DNA of 64,000 nucleotides from Dactylosporangium fulvum (GTDB lineage Bacteria > Actinomycetota > Actinomycetes > Mycobacteriales > Micromonosporaceae). The stretch lies in NCBI RefSeq assembly GCF_025137375.1, contig NZ_CP073720.1:8270501-8334500 (forward strand), written 5' to 3'. Position numbers and translations under genes: made by a program. This document shows, one piece after another, positions 24,978-34,002 of this stretch; the stretch's first letter is position 1, and every line of letters begins with the position of its first letter. The notes under the pieces are model-generated. The model did no database searches. It worked only from the letters and a program-made list of their open reading frames with translations, and was not told the origin of the DNA.

Positions 24978-26521
24978 GCGCGCTGATCCCCGCCGCCGAG
25001 CTGGGCGCCTGGCGGCGCGTCCGGCAGTATGCGGTGCCCGCCACGATGATCCGCGCGGCGACCGCGGCCCGCCTCGCCGGCGACTGGCGCGGGGCGTGCG
25101 CGGCGGCGAACATCGACGTGGGCCGCGACGACTTCGGACTCTTCGCCGACGACCTGCGGCACTTCGCGCCCGACCTGCTGCGCTGGCACCTGCCCCGCCG
25201 CCCGTCCCGCGGCGACACGACCCTGACACCGCGGCAGCTCGTCGTGCTGGCCAGGTCCGGCAGCTCCGCGCTCTACGTGGCCCTCCCCCGCCTCGGCTTC
25301 GGCTCGCAACGGCTGCGGCTGCTGGTGGCGGGCGAGGCCGCGGCCGAGGCCGACGAGGAGTACCACGGGGTCCTCGACCTCACCGCGCAGCGCCACCTCT
25401 GGGACGTGCGGGAGGCGCCGGAGCTGCTGCGGCGCACCTGCGGCGCGGACACGTTCGAACCACTGCGCGAGTCGCCGGTCCTGGCGCTGCAGGACGCCGG
25501 CCGCACCGCGGACGCGTGGGTCGCGGCCGGGATCGACCTGCCGCCACCGCCGGAGGCCGACGAACGGTCCTGGCGGCGGCGGTACCTCGGGCTGGCCTTC
25601 ACCGAGCTCGACGTGGACCCGGCGGTCGTGCTCGGCGCGGCCCGGCGCCTGGCCGCCGAAGAGGGGCTCGACCACGTCGGCGTGAAGGTCGGCTGGTATC
25701 ACGAGGTGCGGCTCACCGGCCTCGACGGGCCCCGCCCGCGCGGGGAGTGGGTGGAGCTGGACTACCACCGCGAGGGAACCCCCGGCCGGCTGGAGCCGTC
25801 GACGCTGCGCCGCCCGATCGACGTGCACCTCGTGCGCCTCGGCGTCCTGCCACCGCACGAGCTGCACCCGCTCGTGTTCGCCGCCTTCTTCCCGTCGTCT
25901 CCGGTGCCCTCGCCGGCCGCGGACGACCTGGCGCCGGGACCGGTGCGGGTGCGGTGCAACGGCGCCTGGCACACGGTACGCATGACCGGCGGCCGGTTCG
26001 AGATCCCGCACAGCGACGAGGAACGGCAGCGGGAGCACACGCTGCGGGCCCTCGGCGGGCAGCTCCACGGCTGCTTCGCCGCCGAGCACGCGTGGCGGGA
26101 CCGGGCCGGCCGGCTGCCACGCCACCTCGACGACCAGCGGCGCGACCTGATGCTGCGGGCCCAGCACGGCGACCTCACCGGCGTGACCGCCCTGCTCGAC
26201 GCGGGTGTCGACCCGCACGCCCGGGACCTACACGGGCGCACCCTCCTGCACCTGCTGCCCGGACTGATGACCGCGCCCGGCGACCTGGCGCTGCCGCACC
26301 GGCTGCTGGCGGCCGGGCTCGACGTGGAGGCCCGGGACGCGCGCGGCCGTACGCCGCTGCACACCGCCGTGCACGGCGGCGGCTCGCCGGAGCTGGTGCG
26401 GGCGCTGCTCGCGGCGGGCGCCCGGCCGGACACCCAGGACCACGTCGGCGACTCGCTGCGGGACTCGCTGCACCGCCACCGCGAGGACGATCTGGGCTTC
26501 CTGGCGGAGCTGCTCGCGTGA
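24974..26521 (+). CDS. Ankyrin-repeat protein, paralogue A
   Basis: This 515-residue protein has a long N-terminal region of unknown fold that starts WRRVRQYAVPATMIRAATAA and contains RLAGDWRGACAAANIDV, then the segment LHPLVFAAFFP and RALGGQLHGCFAA. The C-terminal 130 residues form about three ankyrin repeats (DLHGRTLLHLLPG, DARGRTPLHTAVHGG, LVRALLAAGARPD). The gene overlaps the LRR stop by 4 bases. Paralogue B, two genes' width downstream in the same strand, shares the same blocks in order. Function unknown. Confidence 0.85.
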   Translation: MSALIPAAELGAWRRVRQYAVPATMIRAATAARLAGDWRGACAAANIDVGRDDFGLFADDLRHFAPDLLRWHLPRRPSRGDTTLTPRQLVVLARSGSSALYVALPRLGFGSQRLRLLVAGEAAAEADEEYHGVLDLTAQRHLWDVREAPELLRRTCGADTFEPLRESPVLALQDAGRTADAWVAAGIDLPPPPEADERSWRRRYLGLAFTELDVDPAVVLGAARRLAAEEGLDHVGVKVGWYHEVRLTGLDGPRPRGEWVELDYHREGTPGRLEPSTLRRPIDVHLVRLGVLPPHELHPLVFAAFFPSSPVPSPAADDLAPGPVRVRCNGAWHTVRMTGGRFEIPHSDEERQREHTLRALGGQLHGCFAAEHAWRDRAGRLPRHLDDQRRDLMLRAQHGDLTGVTALLDAGVDPHARDLHGRTLLHLLPGLMTAPGDLALPHRLLAAGLDVEARDARGRTPLHTAVHGGGSPELVRALLAAGARPDTQDHVGDSLRDSLHRHREDDLGFLAELLA

Positions 26522-26652
26522 CCGGTCCGGAGCGAAGCGGAGGGGCCGGTCACCATGAGCACAGCCTGACCGGTCCGGAGCGAAGCGGAGGGCCGGTCAC
26601 CATGGTCTCAGGGCATAGACCAGGCGGCCGGAGCGCAGCGGAGGGCGCATGA
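26519..26652 (+). repeat. GGAGCGMAGCGGAGGG repeats between ankyrin paralogues
   Basis: Two nearly identical units of about 37 bases (26519-26555 and 26567-26602) each run from TGACCGGTCCGGAGCGAAGC to a CCGGTCACCATG end, and a third shorter unit (GGCCGGAGCGCAGCGGAGGG, 26625-26647) leads straight into the ATG of paralogue B. The unit's GACCGG/CCGGTC ends are inverted. The last unit supplies the GGAGGG ribosome binding site. A similar GGCCGGAGCGCAGCGG string recurs inside the SDR gene at 33099. Confidence 0.75.
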
Positions 26653-28028
26653 CCGACTACCGGGCCTGGGTCCGGGTCCGGCGGTTCGCGGTGCCGCCGT
26701 GGATGATCGAGCGGGCCACCGAGTGCCGCCTCGCCGGGGACTGGCGGGGCGCCTGCGAGGCGGCGAACATCGAGGTCGGCGTCGACCCCGCCGCCGTCAC
26801 CCGCCTCGCCGGTGCCGAGGTCGCCGAGCGGGTCGACGACGACCTGCGCCATCTCGTCCCCGACCTCCTGCGCTGGCACTTCCCGCGCTGGCCCGAGGTG
26901 CTCGCCCTGCCCCACACGCAGGCGCCGCTCGCGCTGTACCCGGGCGGATACAACCTGCTCGTGGAGCGGCGCCATCCGGTCGGCGAGCACCAGCGGCTGG
27001 TGCTGCGGTTCACCCGGATCGACCGGCACGAGCTCGACAACGGTCTGCACCTGAGCCGGGAGCGGTGGGACAGCCGCCGCACGGCGGACCTGCGGATGCC
27101 GGTCGACGAGGAACTCCTGCGGCTCCAGGACGCGGGCGAGTGGCGGGCGGCCTGGACCCACGCGGGCTTCGACGTCAGCGGTTTCGACGACCACACCGTG
27201 CCGTCGTACGCCCTGACCGTCGCCGGGCACTGCCTGCGCGCCGGCCGGCACGACCTGGTCCGGCTGCCGGGTGTGATCCGCGCGACGGCCGCCCGCCACG
27301 GCACGCCCGCCGTGCTGGTCCCGCTCCGCTGGGGGCACGCGGTCCGGGTCGACGCGGAGACGCTACGCGCCGTTCCCGAGGGGTCGTGGTCCGGCCGGAA
27401 CGAAAGGCTGCCGACGGTGCCGATCGCGCGGGCCGAGCGGTCGATCGACATCGACCTGGTCCGGCTCGGCCACCTGCCGGCCGCGGCGCTGCACCCGCTG
27501 GTCGCCGCGGCCATGTTCCCCGACGCGCCGCCCGTCCGCCGTCCGGGACCGGCCCGGGAGCTCGCCACCATCCGGGTGCGCTGCCACGGCGACTGGCATC
27601 CGGTCGTCATGACCGACGGGAGGACGGCGGTCCCGCACACCACCGAGGAGCTCCGCCGGGAACAGGCGCTCCGCGCCCTCGGCGGCGCGCCGCTCACCGG
27701 CTGCTTCGCCGCGGTCACGGGCTGGACCGATCCGCGCGGGCGGACCCTGCTGCACATGCTCAGCTGGGTGCCGTCGCCAGTACCGTTGCTGCACAAGCTT
27801 CTCGCGGCCGGCCTGGACCCGGAGGCCCGCGACGCCGAGGGGCACACGCCGCTGCTGCACGCGGTCGCGCGGGGCGGCTCGGCCGAGCTGATCCGCGCGC
27901 TCGTGGCGGCCGGCGCCCGCCGCGACGCGGCCCTGCCCGACGGCACGGACGCCGCGGCGCTGGCCCGGCAGCACCGCCGGTACGACGAACTTTTCTGTCG
28001 CACCGGGGCGTTAGCCTCTCGGGCATGA
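26649..28028 (+). CDS. Ankyrin-repeat protein, paralogue B
   Basis: This 459-residue protein is a diverged duplicate of paralogue A. Shared blocks are WVRVRRFAVPPWMIERATE, RLAGDWRGACEAANIEV, LHPLVAAAMFP and RALGGAPLTGCFAA, followed by C-terminal ankyrin repeats (DPRGRTLLHMLSW, DAEGHTPLLHAVARGG, LIRALVAAGAR). The ATG lies 8 bases after GGAGGG, and the stop overlaps the MoxR ATG (ATGA). The duplication places two related adaptor-like proteins next to one ATPase. Confidence 0.87.
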   Translation: MTDYRAWVRVRRFAVPPWMIERATECRLAGDWRGACEAANIEVGVDPAAVTRLAGAEVAERVDDDLRHLVPDLLRWHFPRWPEVLALPHTQAPLALYPGGYNLLVERRHPVGEHQRLVLRFTRIDRHELDNGLHLSRERWDSRRTADLRMPVDEELLRLQDAGEWRAAWTHAGFDVSGFDDHTVPSYALTVAGHCLRAGRHDLVRLPGVIRATAARHGTPAVLVPLRWGHAVRVDAETLRAVPEGSWSGRNERLPTVPIARAERSIDIDLVRLGHLPAAALHPLVAAAMFPDAPPVRRPGPARELATIRVRCHGDWHPVVMTDGRTAVPHTTEELRREQALRALGGAPLTGCFAAVTGWTDPRGRTLLHMLSWVPSPVPLLHKLLAAGLDPEARDAEGHTPLLHAVARGGSAELIRALVAAGARRDAALPDGTDAAALARQHRRYDELFCRTGALASRA

Positions 28029-29209
28029 TGCAGGGTTCCGCCTACTCGCTGCTCGCCGCCGCCGACGATTTGCTCGCCGTCACCCGCCAGACACGCGTGG
28101 AGCTGCGGCCGAACACGCAGCTGGAGGCGCTTGCGCTCGCCGTGTCGGCCAACCTGCCGGTGCTGCTGTGGGGCGAGCCCGGCATCGGCAAGTCGTCGGC
28201 ACTGCAACAGCTCGCCGACCGCCTCGCCGTGCCGATGGAGACGGTCATCGCGAGCATCCACGAGCCGTCCGACTTCGCCGGGCTGCCGGTCGTCGGCGAC
28301 GACCCGGCGACGCAGGGTGTGCCGATGGCCCCGCCGGACTGGGCGGTGCGGCTGGCACGCCAGGGGTTCGGCCTCGTCTTCTTCGACGAGCTGTCCTCGG
28401 CGCCGCCGGCCGTCCAGGCCGCGCTGTTGCGGGTGGTGCTGGAGCGGCGGGTCGGCAGCCTGGAGCTGCCCCCGGCGATCCGCGTGGTCGCCGCCGCCAA
28501 CCCGCCGTCCAGCGCCGCTGACGGCTGGCACCTGAGCCCGCCGCTGGCCAACCGGTTCGTGCACCTGCACTGGACCCACGACCCGGCGGTCGTCGCCCGC
28601 GGGCTGGCCGGCACCTGGCCGACCGCCGACATCCCGCGCGTCGACCCCAAGCGCACCGTCTCGGCGCTGGCCCGCGCGCGGGGCACCCTGTCCGGCTTCC
28701 TGACCGCCCGGCCCGGCCTGGCCCACCATCTCCCCGCCGACGCCGAGTCCCGCGGCGGTGCCTGGCCGTCCCCGCGCACCTGGGACATGGCGCTGCGGCT
28801 GCTGACGTTCGGCATGGCGAGCGACGCCAGCCGTGCGGCGCTGTCGACGGCCCTGGTCGGCGCGATCGGCGACGGCGCGGGCCTGGAGCTGGTCAACTAC
28901 CTCGACGAGCTCGACCTGCCCGACCCCAACCGGGTGCTGGCCAACCCCGACGCCTTCCAGCTGCCGTCCCGCGGCGACCGCCAGCTGGCCTTCCTGACCG
29001 CAATCGTCGCGGCCGTCCAGTCGGACACCACCCAGTCCCGCTGGAACGCGGCCTGGACCGTCCTGGCGAAGGCCGTCGACGCCGGCGTGCCGGACGTGGC
29101 GGCCCGCGCGGCGACGGACCTCGCCATGATGCGCCAGCCGGCCTGGCCGGTGCCGCCGACGATCGACGCGTTCGTCGACATCCTGCGCCTGTCGGGAGCG
29201 CTGCGCTGA
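28025..29209 (+). CDS. MoxR-type AAA+ ATPase
   Basis: This 394-residue AAA+ protein has Walker A GEPGIGKS at residues 50-57, Walker B LVFFDELSSA near 115-124, and sensor-like VVAAANPPSSA. MoxR ATPases work with von Willebrand factor A proteins to remodel or activate partners. The start overlaps the ankyrin B stop by 4 bases, and the VWA/metallopeptidase gene follows at once. This arrangement resembles the MoxR-VWA core seen in NTP-dependent conflict systems, but the ankyrin and LRR partners are unusual. Confidence 0.88.
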   Translation: MMQGSAYSLLAAADDLLAVTRQTRVELRPNTQLEALALAVSANLPVLLWGEPGIGKSSALQQLADRLAVPMETVIASIHEPSDFAGLPVVGDDPATQGVPMAPPDWAVRLARQGFGLVFFDELSSAPPAVQAALLRVVLERRVGSLELPPAIRVVAAANPPSSAADGWHLSPPLANRFVHLHWTHDPAVVARGLAGTWPTADIPRVDPKRTVSALARARGTLSGFLTARPGLAHHLPADAESRGGAWPSPRTWDMALRLLTFGMASDASRAALSTALVGAIGDGAGLELVNYLDELDLPDPNRVLANPDAFQLPSRGDRQLAFLTAIVAAVQSDTTQSRWNAAWTVLAKAVDAGVPDVAARAATDLAMMRQPAWPVPPTIDAFVDILRLSGALR

Positions 29210-29304
29210 CCGCCGGGACGGAGCCCACCGCGGCGGCCGGGGCGGAGCCGGGCCCGGCGGCCGGGGCGGAGCCGACCGCGGCCGCCGAGCTCGACCGGAC
29301 GAAG

Positions 29305-30465
29305 TTGCTCGCCGCCCGCTACCGGGCCGCGAACCAGCGGCCCTATCTCGCGTCGGCGCTGTATGCGCTGTCGGTGGTCGCCAGCCGGCATCTGGCTACC
29401 ATGGGCGTCGACCGGCGCTGGCGGCTCTACGTCAATCCGGCGTTCGTCGCCGCGCACGACGTGGAGGAGCTGACCGGGGTGTGGATCCACGAGGTGGCCC
29501 ACCTGCTGCGCGACCACCACGGGCGGGCCGACCGGCTGCCCACCGCCGACCGGGTCGACCACCACCGGGTCAATCTCGCCCAGGACTGCGAGATCAACGA
29601 CGACCTGGTGGCCGACGGGCTGGCGCTGCCGGCGGACCGGGTGGAGCCGAAAACGTTCAGCCTTCCGGCCGGGAAGCTCTTCGAAGAATACCTCACGGGC
29701 ATCCCGCACTCGCACGTCGTCCACGTCCAGTGCGGCTCCGGGGCGCACGGGATCGGTGTGCCGGGAGAGCTCGGTGAGACCGGTGCGCCGTCGGTGCGGC
29801 CGGTGGAGGCCGACGCGATCCGGCGGCAGACCGCCGACGCGATCCGCGCCCGCGTGCGCTCCCGCGGCACGGTGCCCGGCGGCTGGCAGCGGTGGGCCGA
29901 CCGGATCGCCGAGCCGGTCGTCGACTGGCGGCGGCTGCTGACCGGCGCGCTGCGCCAGGCCGTGGCGTGGGCGAGCGGTGCTGTCGACTACACGTATGCG
30001 CGGCCGGGGCGGCGGACCGCGGCGCTGCGCGGGGTGGTGCTCCCGAGCCTGCGGCAGCCGCTGCCCCGGGTCGCGATCGTCGTCGACACGTCCGGCTCGA
30101 TGGGCCCCGACGACCTGGCCTCGGCGCTCGGCGAGGTGACCGGGGTGCTGCGCGCGGTCGGCATCCGCGGCAACCGGGTCACGGTCCTGGCCTGTGATGC
30201 CGACGTGCACGCGGTGACCCGGGTGACCAAGGCGGAGCAGGTCCGGCTCGGCGGGGGCGGCGGCACCGACATGCGGGTCGGCATCGCCGCGGCCCGGGCC
30301 GTGCCGGACCCGCCGCAGATCATCGTGGTGCTCACCGACGGCGCGACGCCGTGGCCCGCGGAGCCGACCGGCTGCCGGCTCATCGCCGGACTCATCGGCG
30401 AACACCCGACGATGCCGCCGAACTGGGTCGAGGCGATCCACATCACGGATACAACTTCGGTATGA
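29305..30465 (+). CDS. VWA protein with HExxH metallopeptidase-like domain (DUF2201-like)
   Basis: Counted from TTG 29305, this 386-residue protein has a zinc-protease-like motif HEVAH at 62-66 followed by LLRDHH, and a C-terminal von Willebrand A domain whose MIDAS begins VDTSGSM near residue 260. The start is uncertain: the frame is open back to a CTG at 29206 that overlaps the MoxR stop, which would add a 33-residue Ala/Gly/Glu-rich leader (TAAAGAEPGPAAGAEP) encoded by a 24-bp tandem repeat. It is the presumed effector or scaffold of the MoxR module. Confidence 0.87.
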   Translation: MLAARYRAANQRPYLASALYALSVVASRHLATMGVDRRWRLYVNPAFVAAHDVEELTGVWIHEVAHLLRDHHGRADRLPTADRVDHHRVNLAQDCEINDDLVADGLALPADRVEPKTFSLPAGKLFEEYLTGIPHSHVVHVQCGSGAHGIGVPGELGETGAPSVRPVEADAIRRQTADAIRARVRSRGTVPGGWQRWADRIAEPVVDWRRLLTGALRQAVAWASGAVDYTYARPGRRTAALRGVVLPSLRQPLPRVAIVVDTSGSMGPDDLASALGEVTGVLRAVGIRGNRVTVLACDADVHAVTRVTKAEQVRLGGGGGTDMRVGIAAARAVPDPPQIIVVLTDGATPWPAEPTGCRLIAGLIGEHPTMPPNWVEAIHITDTTSV

Positions 30466-30521
30466 CGGTGACGACTTTTGGCGACTGTCGGCCGGCCGGA
30501 TGCCTGCCTACCGTGAGCGGT

Positions 30522-31202
30522 ATGCCTGATCACGTCCTGGGTCTTTCGCGGTTCGACCGGATGCTGCTCGTCCTGGGCCTGCCCGTGCTCGGCGCCGGGG
30601 TGGGATACGGGCTGCCGGCCGCCGCCCGGTGGCTGCTGTCGCTGCCGTGGACGCCGTTCGCCGGGCCGCTGCGGCTGATCTCGGAGCTCGACGAGGGCTG
30701 GGGCCGCATCCCGACGATAGCCGCCGGCGTGCTGCTGGGTGCGGCACTGGCGTTCCTGGCCGTCCACGAGACGCTGAGGGTCACCATCACCGACGCCGAG
30801 CTGCGGCTGGCGGAGGGCGATAAGACCAGGAGCGTCGCCCGCCACGACGTCGACGCGGTGTTTGTCGACGGCAACCTCCTCGTGGTCCTCGACCGTGAGT
30901 CCCGGCAGGTCGTCCGGGACAAACTGGAGCACGCCGACCGGCCCGAGGTGGAGCAGGCGTTCCGCGCGCACGGCTACCCATGGGTCACCGCGGACCCGTA
31001 TGAGCAGCTGTTCCGCCGCTGGGTGCCCGACCTGCCCGACCTGCCGCCGGCGGTCAACGCGGTCCTGGCCGCCCGTGCGGTGGCGCTGAGCAAGAAGAGC
31101 GCCACCGACGCCGCCGAGTTGCGCGACGAGGTGCAGAAGCTCGGCTACACGGTCCGTGACGTCGGCACCGCCCAGCACTGGCGGCCCCTGGTGCGGTCAT
31201 GA
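30522..31202 (+). CDS. YqeB family membrane protein
   Basis: This 226-residue protein has two membrane segments near the N-terminus (about 12-35 and 62-85) and a soluble part with a PH-like VTITDAELRLAEGDKTRSVARHDVDAVF segment. This matches the actinobacterial YqeB-like family of unknown function. ATG at 30522 is preferred to earlier starts because it begins the homologous sequence. The stop overlaps the histidine kinase start (ATGA), so the membrane protein may feed information to that kinase. Confidence 0.75.
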   Translation: MPDHVLGLSRFDRMLLVLGLPVLGAGVGYGLPAAARWLLSLPWTPFAGPLRLISELDEGWGRIPTIAAGVLLGAALAFLAVHETLRVTITDAELRLAEGDKTRSVARHDVDAVFVDGNLLVVLDRESRQVVRDKLEHADRPEVEQAFRAHGYPWVTADPYEQLFRRWVPDLPDLPPAVNAVLAARAVALSKKSATDAAELRDEVQKLGYTVRDVGTAQHWRPLVRS

Positions 31203-32356
31203 GGGCCCGCAACCTCTTCGTCGACCTGACCGCGACCGTCATCGCGTTGCTGATCGCCCTGATGGCGGCGGCCACCGCGCTGGACAACGGCCTCATGTCC
31301 GACGAGCGGTTCCTGCTGTCGACCGCGGTCACGATCCCGGCGATCGTCCTGCTGTGGTGGCGGCGGAAGTGGCCGGTGCACGTCGCGCTGCTGATGCTGA
31401 TCCCGGCCGCCGTCACCGATATGGCCGGCGGCGCGGCGCTGATCGCGGTGTTCGGCGTGACCGTCCACCGGCCGCTCCGCGTGGCGCTGTGGGTGGCGGC
31501 CGCCCACCTCGTGGCACCGATTCCGTTCACCATCATCTATCCCGACCCGGACCTGCAGTTGGTCGGCGCCACCACAGTCGCGTTCGCGCTCTTCGCGGTG
31601 GCCATCGCGTGGGGCGTCACGGTGCGCAGCCGGCGGGAGCTGATCGCGTCGCTGCGCGACCGGGCCGCGCGGGCCGAGGCCGAGGCGGCGCAGCGCGCCG
31701 ACCTGCTGCGCGGCCTGGAACGCGAGCGGATCGCCCGGGAGATGCACGACGTGCTCGCCCACCGGATCTCGCTGATCAGCCTGCACGCCGGGGCGCTGGA
31801 GATCCGGCGGGACCTGTCGCGGGATCAGGTCGCCGAGGCGGGCACGACGATCCGGGCCAGCGCGCACCAGGCCATGGAGGAGTTGCGGGAGATCCTCGGC
31901 GTCCTGCGCACGAGCGACGACGAGGCACTGCGCCCCCGGCAGGACCTCGACGACCTCGACGAGCTGGTCGAGGAGGCACGCCGGGCCGGCACGCCGGTCG
32001 ACCTCGACAACCGGCTGACGGAGCCGGAGACCCTGCCCGCGGCGGTGACGAGGACGGCGTTCCGGCTGGTCCAGGAGGGGCTCACCAACGCGCGCAAGCA
32101 TGCTCCCGGCACCGAGGTGACCGTCCACCTCGACCGCACGGAGCAGGGCGAGCTGCACGTCTGGCTGCGCAACCCGCTCCCGCCGGCACCCGTGACGCCG
32201 ACGCTGCCCGGGTCGCGGTCCGGGCTGGTCGGCCTGGCGGAGCGGGTCAGCCTGGCCGGCGGCCGGCTGGAGCACGGCCCCCGCCGGACCGTCGGCGGAT
32301 GCCCCGAGGACGGGCTCGGGTTCCACCTGGAGGCGTGGTTGCCGTGGCGGACGTGA
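31199..32356 (+). CDS. Sensor histidine kinase (NarL-partner type)
   Basis: This 385-residue kinase has about five N-terminal membrane segments (1-140), a HisKA_3 dimerisation box with the phosphorylated His in RIAREMHDVLAHRISL, and an ATPase domain with the N box EGLTNARKHAPG. The G1 region is degenerate (VWLRNPLPPAP in place of DxGxG) but the G2 GLVGLAERVSLAGG is kept, as in a known actinobacterial subclass. It overlaps the response regulator by 13 bases. The signal is unknown; the co-transcribed YqeB protein is the best clue. Confidence 0.9.
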   Translation: MRARNLFVDLTATVIALLIALMAAATALDNGLMSDERFLLSTAVTIPAIVLLWWRRKWPVHVALLMLIPAAVTDMAGGAALIAVFGVTVHRPLRVALWVAAAHLVAPIPFTIIYPDPDLQLVGATTVAFALFAVAIAWGVTVRSRRELIASLRDRAARAEAEAAQRADLLRGLERERIAREMHDVLAHRISLISLHAGALEIRRDLSRDQVAEAGTTIRASAHQAMEELREILGVLRTSDDEALRPRQDLDDLDELVEEARRAGTPVDLDNRLTEPETLPAAVTRTAFRLVQEGLTNARKHAPGTEVTVHLDRTEQGELHVWLRNPLPPAPVTPTLPGSRSGLVGLAERVSLAGGRLEHGPRRTVGGCPEDGLGFHLEAWLPWRT

Positions 32357-33003
32357 TCCGGGTCCTCATCGTCGACGACGACGCGCTGGTGCGCGCCGGT
32401 CTCGGCATGGTGCTCGGCGGCGATCCCGACATCGAGCTGGTCGGGGAGGCCGGCGACGGCGCCGCGGCCGTGCAGGCGGTGCGGGCACTGCGGCCCGACG
32501 TGGTCCTGATGGACATCCGCATGCCGCGCATGGACGGCCTCGCCGCCCTGGAGGCGCTGCAGGCGGCCGGTTCGGCGCCGGCGGTGGTCGTGCTGACCAC
32601 GTTCGACACCGACGACCACGTGCTGCGGGCGTTGCGCCTCGGAGCACACGGCTTCCTGCTGAAGGACACCCCGCCGCTGGCCATCCTGGACGCGGTGCGG
32701 CGTGTGGCGGCCGGCGAACAGATGCTGTCACCCTCGGTCGTCAAGCAGCTCATCGCCCGGATCGTCCACGACGAGAGCGACGAGCGGCGGCGTAACGCGG
32801 CCAGGACCCTCGACACGCTGACCCCGCGCGAGCGTGACGTCGCCGAGGCGGTCGCCGAGGGCCGGTCCAACGCCGAGATCAGCGGCGCCCTGCACATGAG
32901 CGTGGCGACCGTGAAGACCTACGTGTCCCGGATCCTCGCGAAGCTCGGCTGCGCCAACCGCGTCCAGGTCGCGATCCTGGTCCACGAGGCCCGCCAGGCC
33001 TGA
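32344..33003 (+). CDS. LuxR/NarL-family response regulator
   Basis: This 219-residue regulator has a receiver domain (acidic DDD near residue 10, phospho-Asp in VVLMDIRMPRMDG, Lys in FLLKDTPP) and a LuxR-type helix-turn-helix (LTPRERDVAEAVAEGRSNAEISGAL). GTG 32344 is chosen as it lies just before VADVIRVLIVDDD; the kinase stop falls at 32356. It is the cognate partner of the preceding kinase. Confidence 0.92.
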   Translation: MADVIRVLIVDDDALVRAGLGMVLGGDPDIELVGEAGDGAAAVQAVRALRPDVVLMDIRMPRMDGLAALEALQAAGSAPAVVVLTTFDTDDHVLRALRLGAHGFLLKDTPPLAILDAVRRVAAGEQMLSPSVVKQLIARIVHDESDERRRNAARTLDTLTPRERDVAEAVAEGRSNAEISGALHMSVATVKTYVSRILAKLGCANRVQVAILVHEARQA

Positions 33004-33040
33004 CCCGGCTCGCGGTGAGGGCCGGTGGCGGCCGGCCCGG

Positions 33041-33967
33041 TCAGCGGTGGTGGTAGCGGTCGGCGATGAATCCCGCCGACGGGGGTTCCTCGACCGGCGG
33101 CCGGAGCGCAGCGGCGGTGGTCGTGCCGAAGCCCCGGCCGAGGGACCGCACCTGGGCCTCCATCACCGGCACGCTGCGGCGCGCCTGCCGCTCGACCAGC
33201 AGCTCGGCCGGGCGGCTGTTGACCAGCGTCCGCAGCCAGTACACCAGGGCCACACCGCGCGGGACGAAGACCTTGCGGCGGCGGCGTTCCAGCGCGTCGA
33301 CGAACAGCTCCGCGCAGCGCTCCACCGACGTCGTCGAGCCCAGCGGCGGTGGCAGGCGGTGCAGCGTCTCCCGGAACGACGGCAGGTCGTCCTTGGCGTC
33401 GCGGACCAGGTCGGTGTCGATCCACGACGGGTGCGCGGTGCCGACCCGCACGCCGTGATGAGCGACCTCGAGCCGCACCGCGTTGGCGAAGTGCTCGACG
33501 CCCGCCTTCGACGCGCAGTACGGGGCCATGCCGGGCAGCGCCGCGAACGAGGCCGCCGAGGCGACGATCAGCAGGTACCCCTTGGTGGTGATGAGGTGCG
33601 GCAGGCAGGCGGCGGCGGTGCGCATGACGCCCACCAGGTTGACCTCGACCGTGCGCACCAGGGCCTCGACGTCGCCGGTGGCGACCGTGCCGCGGCTCGC
33701 CACGCCCGCGTTGGCGACGACGGCGTCGATCCGGCCGTACGCGGCGATCGTGCCCTCGACAGCGGCGTCCATACTGGCCTGGTCGGTCACGTCGCACGCG
33801 AACCACACCGCACCCAGCTCGCCGGCGAGCGTGGCGAGCCGGTCGGGTTCGAGGCCGGCGAGGGAGAGCCGGGCGCCACGGGCGGCGGCGAGCCTGGCGG
33901 TATGTTCACCGATGCCCCGGGCGGCCCCGGTGACGAGCACCACCCGGCCGGACAGACTGCGCTTCAC
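33041..33967 (-). CDS. Classical SDR oxidoreductase
   Basis: This 308-residue NAD(P)-dependent dehydrogenase has TGAARGIGEHTAR, NAG (VVANAGVAS), catalytic Ser in LIVASAASF and YCASK. A C-terminal extension (about 250-308) is basic and Pro-rich. GTG at 33967 follows GGGAGG at 7 bases and is preferred over 33982. It is divergent from a TetR gene 89 bases away, which probably controls it. Confidence 0.9.
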   Translation of the reverse strand: MKRSLSGRVVLVTGAARGIGEHTARLAAARGARLSLAGLEPDRLATLAGELGAVWFACDVTDQASMDAAVEGTIAAYGRIDAVVANAGVASRGTVATGDVEALVRTVEVNLVGVMRTAAACLPHLITTKGYLLIVASAASFAALPGMAPYCASKAGVEHFANAVRLEVAHHGVRVGTAHPSWIDTDLVRDAKDDLPSFRETLHRLPPPLGSTTSVERCAELFVDALERRRRKVFVPRGVALVYWLRTLVNSRPAELLVERQARRSVPVMEAQVRSLGRGFGTTTAAALRPPVEEPPSAGFIADRYHHR

Positions 33968-33986
33968 AGCGGCGCCTCCCATCGGC

Positions 33987-34002
33987 GGTACCGTTCAGTA
34001 CC
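33987..34002. promoter_or_regulatory. Candidate TetR operator between SDR and TetR genes
   Basis: GGTAC-CGTTCA-GTACC is a short dyad in the 89-base divergent spacer. On the other strand it reads GGTACTGAACGGTACC, close to the TACTGAACGGTA pattern common in TetR operators. It is a candidate only. Confidence 0.45.

Noticed and set aside
26519..26652. tRNA or riboswitch between ankyrin genes
   Set aside because: The sequence is explained by repeated GGAGCGAAGCGG modules; no cloverleaf or known aptamer is seen.
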